Positions 20,880 through 32,333 are shown, counted from the first letter of the stretch. The stretch is DNA of 64,000 nucleotides from Symbiodinium natans (GCA_905221605.1 CAJNDS010000020.1:1-64000), one strand, 5' to 3'. Numbers and translations: made by a program. Notes: generated by a model not told the origin, from the sequence alone.

Positions 20880-20952
20880 GGCCCAGTGGCCACTTCGGCC
20901 TTTTCGAGTACAAGCGTCCTGGAGCTTGTGGACGAGTGCAAGGCGTCAGGGG
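20880..20952 (+). CDS. Putative mini-exon
   Basis: After CAGTAAG one frame reads PVATSAFSSTSVLELVDECK ASG and reaches GTGGGTTTGG. A second frame through the island (AGACGRVQGVRG part) is also open. Right flank is a degenerate TTTGGGG array. Confidence 0.35.
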
Positions 20953-21119
20953 TGGGTTTGGGGTTTGGGGTGTGGTTTATGGTTGGGTCCTTGAAACCGA
21001 ACCTTCAAGCCCCAAACCCTTTTTGGCGGTGCCTAAGAACCCTATAAGGTGTTTTTTGACTCTGTAACCACAACCTACACAAACGTAGATTTGGGCGTTC
21101 TTAAGGTAAACCCTAGACC

Positions 21120-21275
21120 CTCAATTCCCAGGATGTGGGATACTGGCTTCTGCTGCACATCGTGCCGCACGGTATGCCCAGGCTACTCAGCTTAGTTGCG
21201 AAGGGCTTTCGCTCTTCAGGTCTCAACGGCCACCCAGAGTCATACTATAGCTAGAAGTTCAACGTGTAGGGATTA
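21120..21275 (+). CDS. Putative mini-exon, boundaries unclear
   Basis: Frame GILASAAHRAARYAQATQLS followed by CEGLSLFRSQRPP is open; a second frame (LLHIVPHGMPRLLSLVAKGF) is open as well. Left flank CCCTAGACCC, right flank TTTAGGG array from about 21,275. Confidence 0.3.
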
Positions 21276-21408
21276 GGGTTTAGGGTTTAGGGTTTAGGCT
21301 TTAGGGCTTTTGGGCTGAGGGGCTTCGGCGGTTCAAACTTCTAGGGTTTTTTGGTTCGGGGTGATGGGGCTTTCAGGGTTGAGGCGGCGTAGGGTTCAAC
21401 CTGGCCCC

Positions 21409-21507
21409 CTGGCTCTTAGTGGGGGGATGAGGGAAGAAAGGGCCCTACAGAATCCCTTAAAGGGTCTATCTAGGGCCCGCATGTCCTCATTCTCTACTAA
21501 GAACCAG
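21409..21507. mobile_element. MITE-like element, family A copy 2
   Basis: 99 bp; left CTGGCTCTTAGT with GATGAGGG, right CCTCATTCTCTACTAAGAACCAG, forming imperfect terminal inverted repeats of about 25 bp. Confidence 0.7.
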
Positions 21508-21565
21508 CCAGCCTGCTTGGACCTTCAGGACATCCAAGGGACGACGAGGATGTGTCCGGTAGATG

Positions 21566-21662
21566 CTTTCCTTTGTAGTGCTTTACTGCAACTTTAGATC
21601 CTTAGCCTTTTTGGGTTTATTGGGTTTCTGAATATGTCAGCTAAAAACTTAATTTTTAGCCC
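21566..21662. repeat. Dispersed repeat family H copy 2
   Basis: Second copy of the repeat at 19,672-19,787 (TTTAGATCCTTAGCC, TTTTTGGGTTTATTGGGTTT, GTCAGCTAAAAACTTAATTT). Confidence 0.75.
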
Positions 21663-21855
21663 TCAACAACAAGCTTTGATGTGCGTAGAAAAGATGCCCA
21701 GTCTGTGGGTTTCGGGTTGTTTGCAGCCCTCTGGTTTCTTCATGAAGGCAAACCCTACTTTAACCCCTGAACGCAAAGCCCTAGACCCTGGTCCCCAAAC
21801 CCTAAACCCAAACTCCCCATATCCTGGCCCCCAAACCCTACACCCTAAATCCTAA

Positions 21856-21950
21856 AGCCAGGCTCAGTTCTGCGGAGTCTACAGGAATCGCAGTGGATGC
21901 TTGGGGAGGCCGCGTTTTGTAGGGCCCCTCACGCGGTTCGGTTTCGGTTT
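21856..21950 (+). CDS. Putative mini-exon, array-flanked
   Basis: Frame GSVLRSLQESQWMLGEAAFC RAPHAVRF runs from an AG near 21,860 to the TTTGGG/TTTAGGG array. Product unknown. Confidence 0.35.
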
Positions 21951-22303
21951 TGGGTTTAGGGTTTTGGGTTTCGGGTTTCGGTCTAGAGCTTTGAGGGGAT
22001 TATACGACTTTCTATCCTAAACCCTAAAACCTAAACCCTAAACCCCAATCCCTACAAGTTAATATACAGAGTCTCAAAGGCTTTTCAGTGGCTTTGTCGG
22101 CCTTAAGAGTTACCTGCTCAATGCTTGGGACATGTCGGACTTTTATCTTCTTTCGGCCGCTGGTGTTTTCGGGACCCCTGAACCCTAAACCCTAAACCCT
22201 AAACCCTAAACCCTAAACCCTAAACCCTAAACCCTAAACCCTAAACCCTAAACCCTAAACCCTAAACCCTAAACCCTAAACCCGAACCCCTAAACCCTAA
22301 ACG

Positions 22304-22378
22304 CAATCGCTGGAAGTCGCAGCCTCCTTGGCACTGGGCCCTCAGCGTCCCACTTCCCGAAGCATGAGCACGCAGAGT
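22304..22378 (+). CDS. Putative mini-exon, array-flanked
   Basis: Lies between a long CCCTAAA array and a TTTGGGTG/TTTAGGG array. Frame QSLEVAASLALGPQRPTSRS MSTQS ends at AGT|GTTTGGG. Acceptor is uncertain (TGGAAG). Confidence 0.4.
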
Positions 22379-22774
22379 GTTTGGGTGTAGGGTTTGGGGT
22401 TTAGGGTTGAGGGTTTAGGGTTTGGGGTTTGGGGTGTAGGATTTAGGGTTTAGGGTTTAGCCCCAAAGGTCGACCTTAAATCATTTGCTAGCCGGAAACT
22501 GGACAATAAGGTTAGCATCTGTAGTGATGCTCACTCGGCATGCTTCACATTGGGAGGTCTCGCACGAGCGCGTTTTGGGCAGAGAGTAGCCCCTCGCTTT
22601 GTTGCAAGAGGCATGTGGCAAGATGAACTTTGTGAACCCTAAGCCCTATAAACTCTAAAACCTCGACGCCCCAAACCCCAAACCCTAAAACCCCAAACCC
22701 TAAACCCTAAACCCTAAACCCTAAACCCTAAACCCTAAACCCTAAACAACCCTAAACCCTATTGCGCAGCTGGG

Positions 22775-22870
22775 TTTAGGGTGCCGACCTGAGAAAAAGC
22801 ACGCATGCCTGGATCCCGTCTTTAAACACCTGCCTTCAGTACCGCAGCTCCCGAAACCCATAAACCCCGT
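22775..22870 (+). CDS. Putative mini-exon, array-flanked
   Basis: Frame GADLRKSTHAWIPSLNTCLQ YRSSRNP is open between a CCCTAAA array and a TTTAGGG array. A second frame (LDPVFKHLPSVPQLPKPINP) is open too. Confidence 0.35.
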
Positions 22871-24020
22871 TTAGGGTTTAGGGTTTAGGATTTAGGGGTT
22901 GGGGTTTAGGGTTTAGGATTTAAGTATTAGGGTTTAGGGTGTAGGAATTTTGGGTTGAGAGCTCTCAGCCGTAAAGCGTTTTTGTTTCCAGGTTTTTGGA
23001 GTCTCGGGCGTATGTATACGCAGTATGATTTCATGGTGTAGGGCTTTTTGAGGCCTAAACCCTAAATAAACCTTAACCCTAAACCCTAAACCCCAAACCC
23101 TAAACCCTAAACCCTACAGCCTAAACCCTAAACCCTAAACCCTAAACCCTAAACCCTAAACCCTAAACCCCTTCAGGGCCTATAAGGGGTTTAGGGCAAG
23201 CAAGCAGGCTGGCAGTTGCTGGAATGGATTTGGTTCAACATGAGCCTTGGCTGAGCTTTGCTTAAACCCTACACCCGAGAACAGCCTCATCCCTAAACCC
23301 TCAAGTTTAGGGTTTAGGGATTTAGGGTCTAGGGTTTAGGGTTTAGGGTTTAGGGCTTGGGTGGGGCTTAGGGTTCAAGGTTTGGGGTTTGGGGATTAGG
23401 GTATAGCGTTTAGGGTTTGGGTGGGATTTAGGGTTTAAGGTTTAGGCTTTAATTTGGGGTTTAGGGTATAGGGTTTGGGGTTGAGGGTGCGCCACCTTGC
23501 TTAGCCAATAGCTGAAGCTTCAGCGTGTCGGGCTTAACTTACTTCTTTCGGAGATGCAAGCCTCTTCAGATCCCAGACGTAGCCTTCTTAGAGCTTCTTG
23601 CCCCCGAGAAGCGAACTTGTTTCCTGTTTTTAGGCTGGGGTTCCCGTATAATCCCCTTAAAATTTAAAAAGGGCACCGTGTTATTTCCTAGGTTGCCCCT
23701 GGGTCTAGGAAATCTGGGTTCTTCTCTGAAGGAGCTCAAGTTCAGTTACCAAAATCAGGCTCAGGGTTTGGAGTTCGGGTTTGGAGTTTAGGGTAATATG
23801 GATGCCCCATTTCTCGCAAGATAAATCTGTTTATGGCAATCTAGTACAAGTTCAATACCCTACGGATGACACGTGAATCTAACTCCACGACGAGAGCCCA
23901 GGGCTGGTGGGTTTAGGGTTTAGGGTTTAGGGTTTAGGGTTTAGGGTTTAGGGTTTAGGGTTTAGGGTTTAGGGTTTGTGGTTTGTAGGGTTTTGACGTT
24001 TCAGGGTTCAAGGGTTTGGG

Positions 24021-24115
24021 TTGGGATGTTCCCCCTTTTGCTAACAGTCCTTGATTGGGAAAATAAGCGGGGGTACTAGAATCCCTATTTAGGACTGTTA
24101 GTATAAGGGTCCCAA
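24021..24115. mobile_element. MITE-like element, family E copy 2
   Basis: 95 bp. TTGGGATGTTCCCCCTT at the left and AAGGGTCCCAA at the right, with inner TAACAGTCCTTGATTGGGA and TCCCTATTTAGGACTGTTAG. It matches the termini of the element at 16,256-16,382 but is shorter. Confidence 0.75.
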
Positions 24116-24224
24116 GGTGTAGGGTATAGCGTCAACCCGTAAACCCTAAACCCTAAACCCTAAACCCTAAACCCTAAACCCTAAACCCTAAACCCTAAAC
24201 CCTAAACCCCATGCGAACCTTAAG

Positions 24225-24314
24225 GAGCACCCCTTCCTTCCGGGCGGCCGTGGACGAGAACTTCCGACTCTTCGTGGTGATGGACGCCAGGCCGCGGTGG
24301 AGCGCATCTTCCGG
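24225..24314 (+). CDS. Putative mini-exon, array-flanked
   Basis: After CGAACCTTAAG the frame reads FRAAVDENFRLFVVMDARPR WSASS to GTTTAGGG. Another plus frame (FLPGGRGRELPTLRGDG) and a minus frame are open as well, so frame is uncertain. Confidence 0.35.
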
Positions 24315-24647
24315 GTTTAGGGTTTAGGGTTTAGAGTTTAGGGTTTAGGGTTTAGGGCCTGACCCTTGAGCCCTAAAGCCCTAAGCCTCATACCCCTGGT
24401 TTTCGCGGAGAGGTTGTAAGGTCTGAATTGAGGTGGCCTTGAAAAGCCCTTATGCCGAAAGCACCTGAACCCTACCTTGGCCCGCATGTTTGCTGGGCCT
24501 TAAACCTCAGACTCATAACCCTTCAATTCAAAAAACTCCGAAACCCCAAGCACCCCCCCCCCCCCCCCCAAACTCCCAAACCCTGAAGCCCTAAACCCTA
24601 AACCCTAAACCCTAAACCCTAAAACTCCGAAATTCCTTACGGTCCAG

Positions 24648-24719
24648 GGAGAGGTATATCGACTCCGCTCGGCGTGAGGTCCTTGCACGATGCGTCAAGA
24701 GATCAGCAACTTTCGTAGG
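24648..24719 (+). CDS. Putative mini-exon, array-flanked
   Basis: Acceptor TTACGGTCCAG, frame RYIDSARREVLARCVKRSAT FV, donor at the GT that starts a long TTTAGGG array (24,717-24,810). Confidence 0.4.
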
Positions 24720-25141
24720 GTTTAGGGTTTAGGGTTTAGGGTTTAGGGTTTAGGGTTTAGGGTTTAGGGTTTAGGGTTTAGGGTTTAGGGTTTAGGGTTT
24801 AGGGTTTAGGGGAGCCAACGTAGCAACAGCGTGGCACTTACATGGTTTAAAGGGCGCAGGGCGCCTGTAGGGTCAAGCGTGTCGCAGTTTCGAATCCATA
24901 TGGACTTCGAGAAAGGCGACCCCCCCAAAGCCACTATAACCCTCCTCTAAAGCCCTTATAACCCTCCTCTCCCCCCCTAAAGGCGCGCATGCCCCTATTC
25001 CATCAGGGTCTAGGGTTTAGGGTTCTTGTATTTAGGATTTAGGGTTTAAGGTTTCTTTCGGCCCCAACTCTAAACCCTAAACCCTGAACCCTGAACCCTA
25101 AACCCGAAACCCCTAGCCCCCTGAAGCCTGAAATCTGAACC

Positions 25142-25221
25142 CGGAGGTTGCCAGAGCTGCTGCCAGATTGGATCTTCCGCTCCAGCTGCAACGCCATCTG
25201 CCTCTTCGATAGCCAGACAGG
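25142..25221 (+). CDS. Putative mini-exon between two CCCTAAA arrays
   Basis: Frame LPELLPDWIFRSSCNAICLF DSQTGPCEA is open. The right flank is CCCTAAA/CCCTCAA rather than TTTAGGG, an exception to the usual order. The minus strand is open too. Confidence 0.3.
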
Positions 25222-25241
25222 CCCTTGCGAAGCCCTAAACC

Positions 25242-25273
<32 letters not shown>

Positions 25274-25664
25274 ACCCTAAACCCTAAACCCTAAACCCTA
25301 AACCCTAAACCCTAAACCCTAAACCCTAAACCCTAAACCCTAAACCCTAAACCCTAAACCCTAAACCCTAAACCCTAAACCAAGCCTTAGGGATGCTAGG
25401 AAATATTTTTAAAACTTTTGGGCACTATCATTCCTAAGAAGCAGCCAAAATCAATTCTTGCTGCGGTTCCAAGTTCAGTATAGAAGTTGGGTTGAGGGTT
25501 TAGAGTTTAGAGTTTAGGGTTTAGGGTTTAGGGTTTAGGGTTTAGGGTTTAGGGTTTAGGGTTTAGGGTTTAGGGTTTAGGGTTTAGGGTCTAGGCTTGG
25601 GGGCTGAGTGTGTAGGGTCTGAGGGCTTAGGGCTTAGGTTTTAGGGTTTAGGGTTTAGTGATGG

Positions 25665-25735
25665 GGTCTGGAAGGGTTTCGGCGATTCTGTGCAAGCGTG
25701 CGGCGTGCTGTCATGCCAGAAGGAGGAAAGGATTT
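25665..25735 (+). CDS. Putative mini-exon between two TTTAGGG arrays
   Basis: Frame GLEGFRRFCASVRRAVMPEG GKDLG is open between array segments. No clear acceptor. Confidence 0.25.
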
Positions 25736-26083
25736 AGGGTGTTTGGAGGGTCTGTTTAGGGCTAGGGTTTAGGGTTTAGGGTTTAGGGCTATGGGATTAA
25801 GGGTTTAGGGTTTTGCGGGTTTGGGTCATGGGTTATGGGATTCAATTGTTGTTTAGGTCCTTTCACATATGGGTCCTTTTTGTGGGTATGCTAAGAATAG
25901 GGCCTTCATGCAATGGCAGCCCAAAACGGTGCCATAATTTAGAGAACTGACCCTGAACTTGAGGGTTATGGGTTCAGGTTTAGGGTTTCGGGTTTAGGGT
26001 TCAACCCCAAACCCTACACCCTATACACCCTTCACCCTAAACCCTAAACCCTAAACCCTAAACCCTGAACCCCAAAGCTCCAG

Positions 26084-26162
26084 AGCATGCGGGGGAGGCC
26101 TCTCTCTGCGTCCATGGCTCGAGCTCTCCCTCAACTCGCTGCGGAGGCCCTATGCAGTTGGG
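26084..26162 (+). CDS. Putative mini-exon, array-flanked
   Basis: Acceptor CAAAGCTCCAG, frame MRGRPLSASMARALPQLAAE ALCSW, donor at GTTTAGGG. Confidence 0.4.
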
Positions 26163-26238
26163 GTTTAGGGTTTAGGGTTTGGGGTTTAGGGTTTAGGGTT
26201 TAGGGTCTAGGGTTTAGGGTTTAGGGTTTAGGGTTATC

Positions 26239-26446
26239 AGGGGTTCTCCTACTACCCCCCCCTATAAGGGTTTAGGGTTTCGGGTTTAGCTCTAGACTAC
26301 CACCCCCCCCCCCCCCCCCCCAAGGTTCCCCCCCATAATTCGGGCTAATTAAGGATAATTAAGCCTAGCTATGGTTATTTAAGGGGGGCGGGGGGCGGGG
26401 GGGGGGGTAGTAGGTAGTATAGAGGGGGGTAGTAGGGAACCCTGAG
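26239..26446. repeat. Nested palindrome with C-run and G-run arms
   Basis: Left TTCTCCTACTACCCCCCC and right GGGGGTAGTAGGGAA are inverted. Inside, a C run (about 26,302-26,320) faces a G run (about 26,398-26,409) around a TAATTAAGG-rich loop. A hairpin of about 200 bp is expected. It could be a further inverted-repeat element with expanded homopolymers. Confidence 0.6.
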
Positions 26447-27049
26447 GCTACTGTGTGATGAAGCCTTTGTACCTCAGAGTACTCGGTTGCTGCCTAGGAG
26501 CTTGCATAGTGTAATAATCAAGCTACCACAGAAGGGAGACCATGTTCATTGCTTCTTGTCCCTATCATGGCAACTTAACTAAAAACCAAGCAGCCGAGTT
26601 CAATAAGAGTCACTAGCACTCGGCTATGGACCACGCGCAACTTCGGCCTTGTATGGGTATCTCACAAAGAAAGGGTACCCCTTCCCCCCCCAAATAAAAA
26701 ATGATTATACATAACCCTTGCTACAGGAAACCTCAAGAAGGCCACCCCATACATACTAGGTAGGCCCTTGGGACGTTTCATATTTTCCCTCATTATTGGG
26801 TTTAAAAGAGGCTGGTGTTCAGAATCTGTTTCAGAGGGTTTAAGGCCGAAACCCTAAACCCTAAACCCTAAACCCTAAACCTTATGGGCCATCCTGGAAT
26901 ACGATCGGCGTATGCTCCCAACGGAAACTTCTCAGCGTGGAGCTGTCCCATCTTGAAACACTACACGGCTCCGGGGCCATTGAGATCCCAGCCCCCAAAC
27001 ACATTCTTGAATTTAAGGGTGGGGGTGGGTCCGAACGCTGATTTTGCTG

Positions 27050-27860
27050 AGGGCGCCCCTACCCCCCTGTGCTGAACCGCCTGTTTACGCTGTGCGGGTG
27101 GCGCGGTCCTCCACGAAAAAATTGTGCCCCCCCCCCCCCCCCCCCCCCCCCGCGTTTTGGGGGGTAAAGGAGGGAAAGAGGGAGGTTTTCACCTCCTTTT
27201 GCCATCCTACACGCCGCCAGGGTCGGCGGACCCTAAACCCTAAACCCTAAACCCTAAGCCCTAAGCCCTAAACCCTAAACCCTGAACCCTGAACCCTGAA
27301 CCCTGAACCCTGAACCCTAAACCCTAAACCCTAAACCCTAAACCCCCTAAACCCTAAACCCTAAACCCTAAACCCAAAACCCTAAACTCTAAACCCCCAC
27401 TCAAACCCCGAACCCCAAGCCCTAAAGTGCCGGCGTTCTTCGATCCCAGTGGTACGTGCTTTGTTTGTTTGATTTTCTTGTGCTTGGGGTTGGTGTTTGT
27501 TCCCTACCAACACATGAATTCCCTAGTTCTTTTCTGTTACCTGTGATCCCACTGACTGACTCCTACAACCTTGGGTACTGACGGCCCGAGTTACAGGTAC
27601 CCATGAAGCTCCACATACTCCTTAAACAAGATCTGACTTGAATCCTAAACCCTAAACCTAAACCCTAAAAACCCTACAAACCCTAAAATGTTTAAACCCT
27701 AAACCTTATAAACCCTACCATAAGCCCTAAAACCTAAACCCTAAACACTAGATCCCAAACCCCAAACCCCAAACCCCAAACCCCAAAGCCCAAACCCCAA
27801 ACCCCAAACCCCAAACCCTAAACCCTAAACCCTAAATCCTACCCCCCACGTCCCGCCTCC
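27050..27860. other. No resolved gene; C run and variant arrays
   Basis: C run at about 27,127-27,151; CCCTAAA with a CCCTGAA sub-array at 27,283-27,318; degenerate CCCTAAA at 27,640-27,750 and CCCCAAA at 27,752-27,815. A short frame PAFFDPS at about 27,435 ends at a consensus donor GTACGT. 26,880-27,040 is open in two plus frames but not convincing. Confidence 0.5.
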
Positions 27861-27863
27861 CAG

Positions 27864-27952
27864 GAAGTCGCCGCTGATGCCCGAGATCTCGTCGCAGGTG
27901 GCGACGCCGACGAGCAGCAAGGCCCGGCACCTGAAAAAGGGTGGAAGTTAGG
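27864..27952 (+). CDS. Putative mini-exon, array-flanked
   Basis: Classic acceptor TCCCGCCTCCCAG, frame EVAADARDLVAGGDADEQQG PAPEKGWKL, donor at GTTTAAGGG. A second plus frame (KSPLMPEISSQVATPTSSKA) is open. Confidence 0.45.
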
Positions 27953-28621
27953 GTTTAAGGGTTTAGGGTTTAGGGTTTAGGGTTTAGGGTTTAGTGCTTA
28001 GGGTTTTGGGTTTAGGGTTTGGGGTTTAGTGTTTAAGAGGGTGGAAATTAGGGTTTAGGTTTTAGGGTTTAGTGTTTGGGGTTTTGGGTTTAGGGTTTTG
28101 GGTGAAAAAGGTTTGGGTTTAGGGTTTTGGAAAAGGTTTGGGCGCTCCCAAAATTCCGCACAGACTCATGCACAGATGGATACACATCCAAAGGCTCTAA
28201 GCCACAAGCTCCCCCCCAAATTCCGACTTGTACCCAAATTTGCACGTACGGTCACTTATAACACACATGAACACACGTACCTACGTATATGTATTTACAG
28301 AAGCCAGCAGACAGCGAGAGAAAGAGAGAGAAAGCGTGGGGGCAGCCAGCCCAGAATGAGAGAGACGGAGAGAGAGGGAGAGCGAAAACCATAAGAGAGT
28401 CAAACAACAACCTGCACCCTAAACCCTACACCATGCACACCATCCAAACCCTAAACCCCAAACCCCAAACCCCAAACCCTAAACCCCAAACCCCAAACCC
28501 TAAACCCTAAACCCTAAACCCTAAACCCTAAACCCTAAACCCTAAACCCTAAACCCTAAACCCTAAACCCTAAACCCTAAACCCTAAACCCTAAACCCTA
28601 AACCCTAAACCCTAAACCCAG

Positions 28622-28698
28622 ACCCAGCGGAAAATAAGATGCACTTTCCTTGGCCGAAGGGCAAGTACGACCTCCTCGGCGGATTCAAGAGCCTCCAG
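28622..28698 (+). CDS. Putative mini-exon, array-flanked
   Basis: After AAACCCAG the frame reads PAENKMHFPWPKGKYDLLGG FKSLQ and ends at CAG|GTGCCATC before the TTTAGGG array. Both splice signals are good; residue mix is protein-like. Confidence 0.5.
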
Positions 28699-29431
28699 GT
28701 GCCATCACCCTAGGGCGTTGCTTGGTTTCGGGTTTAGGGTTTAGGGTTTAGGGTTTAGGGTTTAGGGTTTAGGGTTTCGGGTTTCGGGTTTCGAGTTTCG
28801 GGTTTCGGGTTTCGGGTTTAGGGTCTCTAAGGGGACTCAGGGATGGCTGAAGCACTCCAGCTCAACACGACGCCTCGCCGGATGACAGGATGCCGCCATG
28901 AACAGTCGACTCTCCGCCCAGGCCCGTTTAGGTTCTGGGGATTGGGGAGTGGGGTCTAGGGTTTGCGGTTTGGGGATTGGGTTTTAGGGAATGGGGTTTA
29001 GGGTTTTAGGGTTTAGGCTTGGGGTTTGGGGTTTTATGGTTTGGGGATTGGGGTTTAGGGTGTCGGGCTTGGGGTTTGGGCAGGATTTTGGGAGGGCTCA
29101 CATGTGGCAGAGCCTGTTGGGCTTCTGGTCAAAGGATCCCGGCTGTGCACCAGGGAAGACCTGCTAACCACCCTACAACCCTAAACTCTCGGGGCTCTCG
29201 GCCCCGGCAAGTGAAAGATTAGCAACTCTTGCCCGCTCTAGTGAGTTTACGGCTAAGTTTGGGTTTTTCTGATATTTTTAGTTCTGATTCCTGCGATAGT
29301 TGGTCATGATCTGCTTCTTTACTTTGCAGTGACGATGGTCATGATGGCTACTTGAGCTTGGAAGTAGCGTTAGAAGTACACTACATGAGGCTATACCATA
29401 GGAATGCCTGCCAGAACTTGAGGTACTTTCA

Positions 29432-29543
29432 ACTACTATTTGCTAAAGAACCCCAAAAGAACAAAAAAAATGATACTCCTCATATTACCCTAACAAGGAA
29501 GAATATTTTCTTATTCTTGGGGGGTTCTTAAGCAATTAGTAGT
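29432..29543. mobile_element. MITE-like element, family I copy 1
   Basis: 112 bp; ACTACTATTTGCTAAAGAAC at the left and GTTCTTAAGCAATTAGTAGT at the right form terminal inverted repeats. Related copies at 36,852, 55,712 and a fragment at 17,921. Confidence 0.75.
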
Positions 29544-29589
29544 CAACCATACATCTTCGGGAGCCAAAGTCTTCGACCCTACTTAGATG

Positions 29590-29690
29590 CCTCCACGAAC
29601 CTCCAAGTATGGGCAGGGGCGAATGGCCAGAATCACGTCCAGCACCGTGCTTTTCAGCCCCTCGGGCGGCACTTTTTTGAGATCCTGAGC
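29590..29690. CDS. Putative exon, strand unresolved
   Basis: Minus frame DLKKVPPEGLKSTVLDVILA IRPCP and plus frame GQNHVQHRAFQPLGRHFFEI are both open. Its left end abuts a piece resembling the family B terminus (GAACCTCCAAGTA). Confidence 0.25.
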
Positions 29691-30119
29691 CCCAAAAGAT
29701 CCTAAACCCTAAACCCTAAACCCTAAACCCTAGATTTCGTGTTCAGGGAGCTTCTGATTACGGGTTCGGATCTAGGGTTGAAGGGGTTCAGAAGTTGGGG
29801 GTGCGCACCTGACAAAGCGTACCCTTCAGGGTACGACTGAGCCTCGAGAGGCCCTTCGGGTCCCTAAACTCCTTAAACTCCCCGAACTCCCTAAACTCCC
29901 TACACTCCGAAAACCCTAATCTTTAGGCTGAAATATGTCAGGAGGGGATCTAGGGCTTCGGTCCCGGGGTTAGGGTTTATTGAAATGATTCAGGTTTCAA
30001 GTTCGGGGAATGCTTCGGGAGAATTTTCGAGGAGTTTCCAGGGAGTTTCAAAAATTGTGGGGAGTTTCAAACAAAAATCTACTTACAGGGCTTGAGGGCT
30101 TAGGGTTTATATGCTTAAG

Positions 30120-30235
30120 GCGGCATTTGGATTGTAGGAACAAGTCAGTGGACATGTGTCCAGGAAGCTGAGGCCCTGAATCTTTTTGACAAAAGCAACC
30201 TCCAGAAGCTCTTGGTCGTAGGGGTCTAGCTCCTT
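30120..30235 (+). CDS. Putative exon, boundaries unclear
   Basis: Frame GGIWIVGTSQWTCVQEAEAL NLFDKSNLQKLLVVGV runs to a TAG at 30,231. Not array-flanked. Confidence 0.3.
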
Positions 30236-30546
30236 TATACATAGTCCCCTTTAAGGGTGATGTAGAACCCCGAGGTGATGTAGAACCCTAAGGGCTGCAT
30301 ATCCGAATATCCTGAATCTTTCTAGGTGCCAGTCTCGAAACCTAACCCCCACACCAGACATGTTAAAGGCACTAAAGATTTACCGCTGGCTGTTCCTTAG
30401 CAAGAAGAACCTTGAACCCTGAATCCGAAACAGAGAGAACCCAGTGTAGCGTTCCTAAACCCCAAACCCCAAACCCCAAACCCTAAACCCTAAACCCTAA
30501 ACCCTAAACCCTAAACCCTAAACCCTAAACCCTAAACCCACTGCAG

Positions 30547-30668
30547 CGTTTCAGAGGGACCATGAAATCCTGACAGCCTCTCTCAAGACCATGCCCAGCA
30601 CCCATTCTGAGGTCGCCTTACGCAGCCCAGCTTCGCTCCTCTTCTGAACTGAGGGACTGGTTTGTACA
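30547..30668 (+). CDS. Putative mini-exon, array-flanked
   Basis: Acceptor CACTGCAG or the CAG eight bases on. Frame AFQRDHEILTASLKTMPSTH SEVALRSPASLLF. It meets a TGA at about 30,646, so the donor must be earlier (GAG|GTCGCC) or the island is not coding. Confidence 0.35.
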
Positions 30669-31136
30669 AGGGTTTAGGGTTCAGGGTTTAGGGTTTCGGG
30701 TTTCGGGCTTAGGGTTTGGGGTGTACGGTGTAGGGCCGCAGGGTTTAGAAGCTTTCGCGAGTTCTTGTTCAGGGCTTAGGACCCCTGGGTCATACTGTAC
30801 GAAATGGCAGGCCTCAACAGAGCCCGTAATCGTTGGTAGAATTCTTGTGTTCCTTTGGTGTTTCGATGTTTCGAACACAGTTCTCAAAGCTTCGGCTTGG
30901 ATTTTGGGGGGGTATTTTGGAAGTGCCCAGAGTCTCCAGCACCGCTGAATTAAGAACATTCCCTACATTGCAACAGGGCTCTTGTCTTATGTTCGTTCCT
31001 GAAGGGACATTGGGGTCTCCGGGCAAGTCCTGAACTTCCCGAAGCCCGTAACTCCGCCTAAACCCTAAACCCTAAACCCTAAACCCTACACCCTAAACCC
31101 TGAACCCTGAACCCTGAACCCTGAATCCGAACTGAG

Positions 31137-31209
31137 GTTCTGAAGCTTGGGCTCTCCGCGCTGCGGCTATCCCTGCAACTGGATCCTTGCCTGCAGATGT
31201 CTTTTGGGG
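31137..31209 (+). CDS. Putative mini-exon, array-flanked
   Basis: After CCGAACTGAG the frame reads VLKLGLSALRLSLQLDPCLQ MSFG and ends at the GT of GTTTAGGG. Confidence 0.4.
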
Positions 31210-31858
31210 GTTTAGGGTTTAGGGTTTAGGGTTTTTGGTTTAGGTTTGGGGCTGAGAGGGGGAGGGAAGGTGGTCACGTGGAAGCCTTCAGCCCTCTATG
31301 CACACTAAGGGAGTGGGGAGCATTGGGGAAGAATAGGTCACCTGTTACCCCAAGAGTCCATACTTGGGCCCTAAGGTACTTTAAGGTCCAAGTATTCCCG
31401 ATGTAGGTACATGGACCCTGTCTTGAGGCTTTGGAGATTACTGGGTTTAGGGCTCTAGGCCAGCATGCAGAGGCGACGCTGTTCATGAAGGTTTTAGGGT
31501 TCAGGGTTTAGAGGGTTTAGGTTGTGAGGATTTGCAGCTTGATGTCTTGGGCGCCCCAGATTTTTCAGGATTTCAGGTTTTGGGTTTTGGGTTTAGGTCT
31601 AGAGTTTCTGGTTTAGGGTTTATGCATGCATCCTTGTGGGCAGTTCCGGTTTAGGGTTAGGGCTCTCAGGCATGTTTCAGGGTTCTTGGGGGCCTCCAGG
31701 GTTTTTTGCTGGGCTAGTTTTTTTCCTTCTTATTCGGCCTTGAAAGGCTTCAGGGTTTAGGCTTCGGGGTTCCATCCCTAAACCCTAAACCCTAAACCCT
31801 AAACCCTAAACACTAAACCCTAAACCCTTGACGATGCCCTGAGTCCCTGTGACCTTAG

Positions 31859-31944
31859 GTACTGGCTGCGGTGGCCGCGTGCGAGCGCGCCACGTGCCTG
31901 CCATCCGCCTGGCTGATGCGCGCGCGGCCTCTAGGACGGGGAGG
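31859..31944 (+). CDS. Putative mini-exon, array-flanked
   Basis: Acceptor CTGTGACCTTAG, frame VLAAVAACERATCLPSAWLM RARPLGR, donor at GTTTAGGG. Confidence 0.45.
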
Positions 31945-32248
31945 GTTTAGGGTTCAGGGTTCAGGGTTCAGGGTTTAGGGTTTAGGGTTTAGGGTTTAGG
32001 GTTTAGGGTTTAAGTTTTGGCTTCAATAAATGTTTTTTGGGCTTTGGGGATGATAGGGTCTCTCTAACCCTGGCATGGTCTCAGGTGCATCTTGCTTGCT
32101 AAGACCCTAAACCCTAAACCCTAAACCCTAAACCCTAAACCCTAAACCATAAACCCTAAACCCGAAACCCTAAACCCTAAACCCTAAGCCCTAAGCCCTA
32201 AACCCTAAAACCCTAAACCCTAAACCAAAACCCTGAACCCTACAACAG

Positions 32249-32333
32249 AAGCAAACTTACCTTGCTGGCAAGGAGGCCTAGACGCAGACTTGGCAGATGA
32301 GGTCGGAGGGTCAGCTTTGCCTCACCAAGAGCG
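32249..32333 (+). CDS. Putative mini-exon, array-flanked
   Basis: Acceptor CCCTACAACAG, frame ANLPCWQGGLDADLADEVGG SALPHQE, donor at GTTTAGGG. Confidence 0.45.

Noticed and set aside
26880..27075. 63-codon plus-strand frame after a CCCTAAA array
   Set aside because: Two plus frames are open and neither has an acceptor/donor pair; the stretch runs into degenerate C-rich sequence.
28140..28420. 98-codon plus-strand frame
   Set aside because: It reads through an AGAGAG-rich segment and lacks domain or splice evidence.
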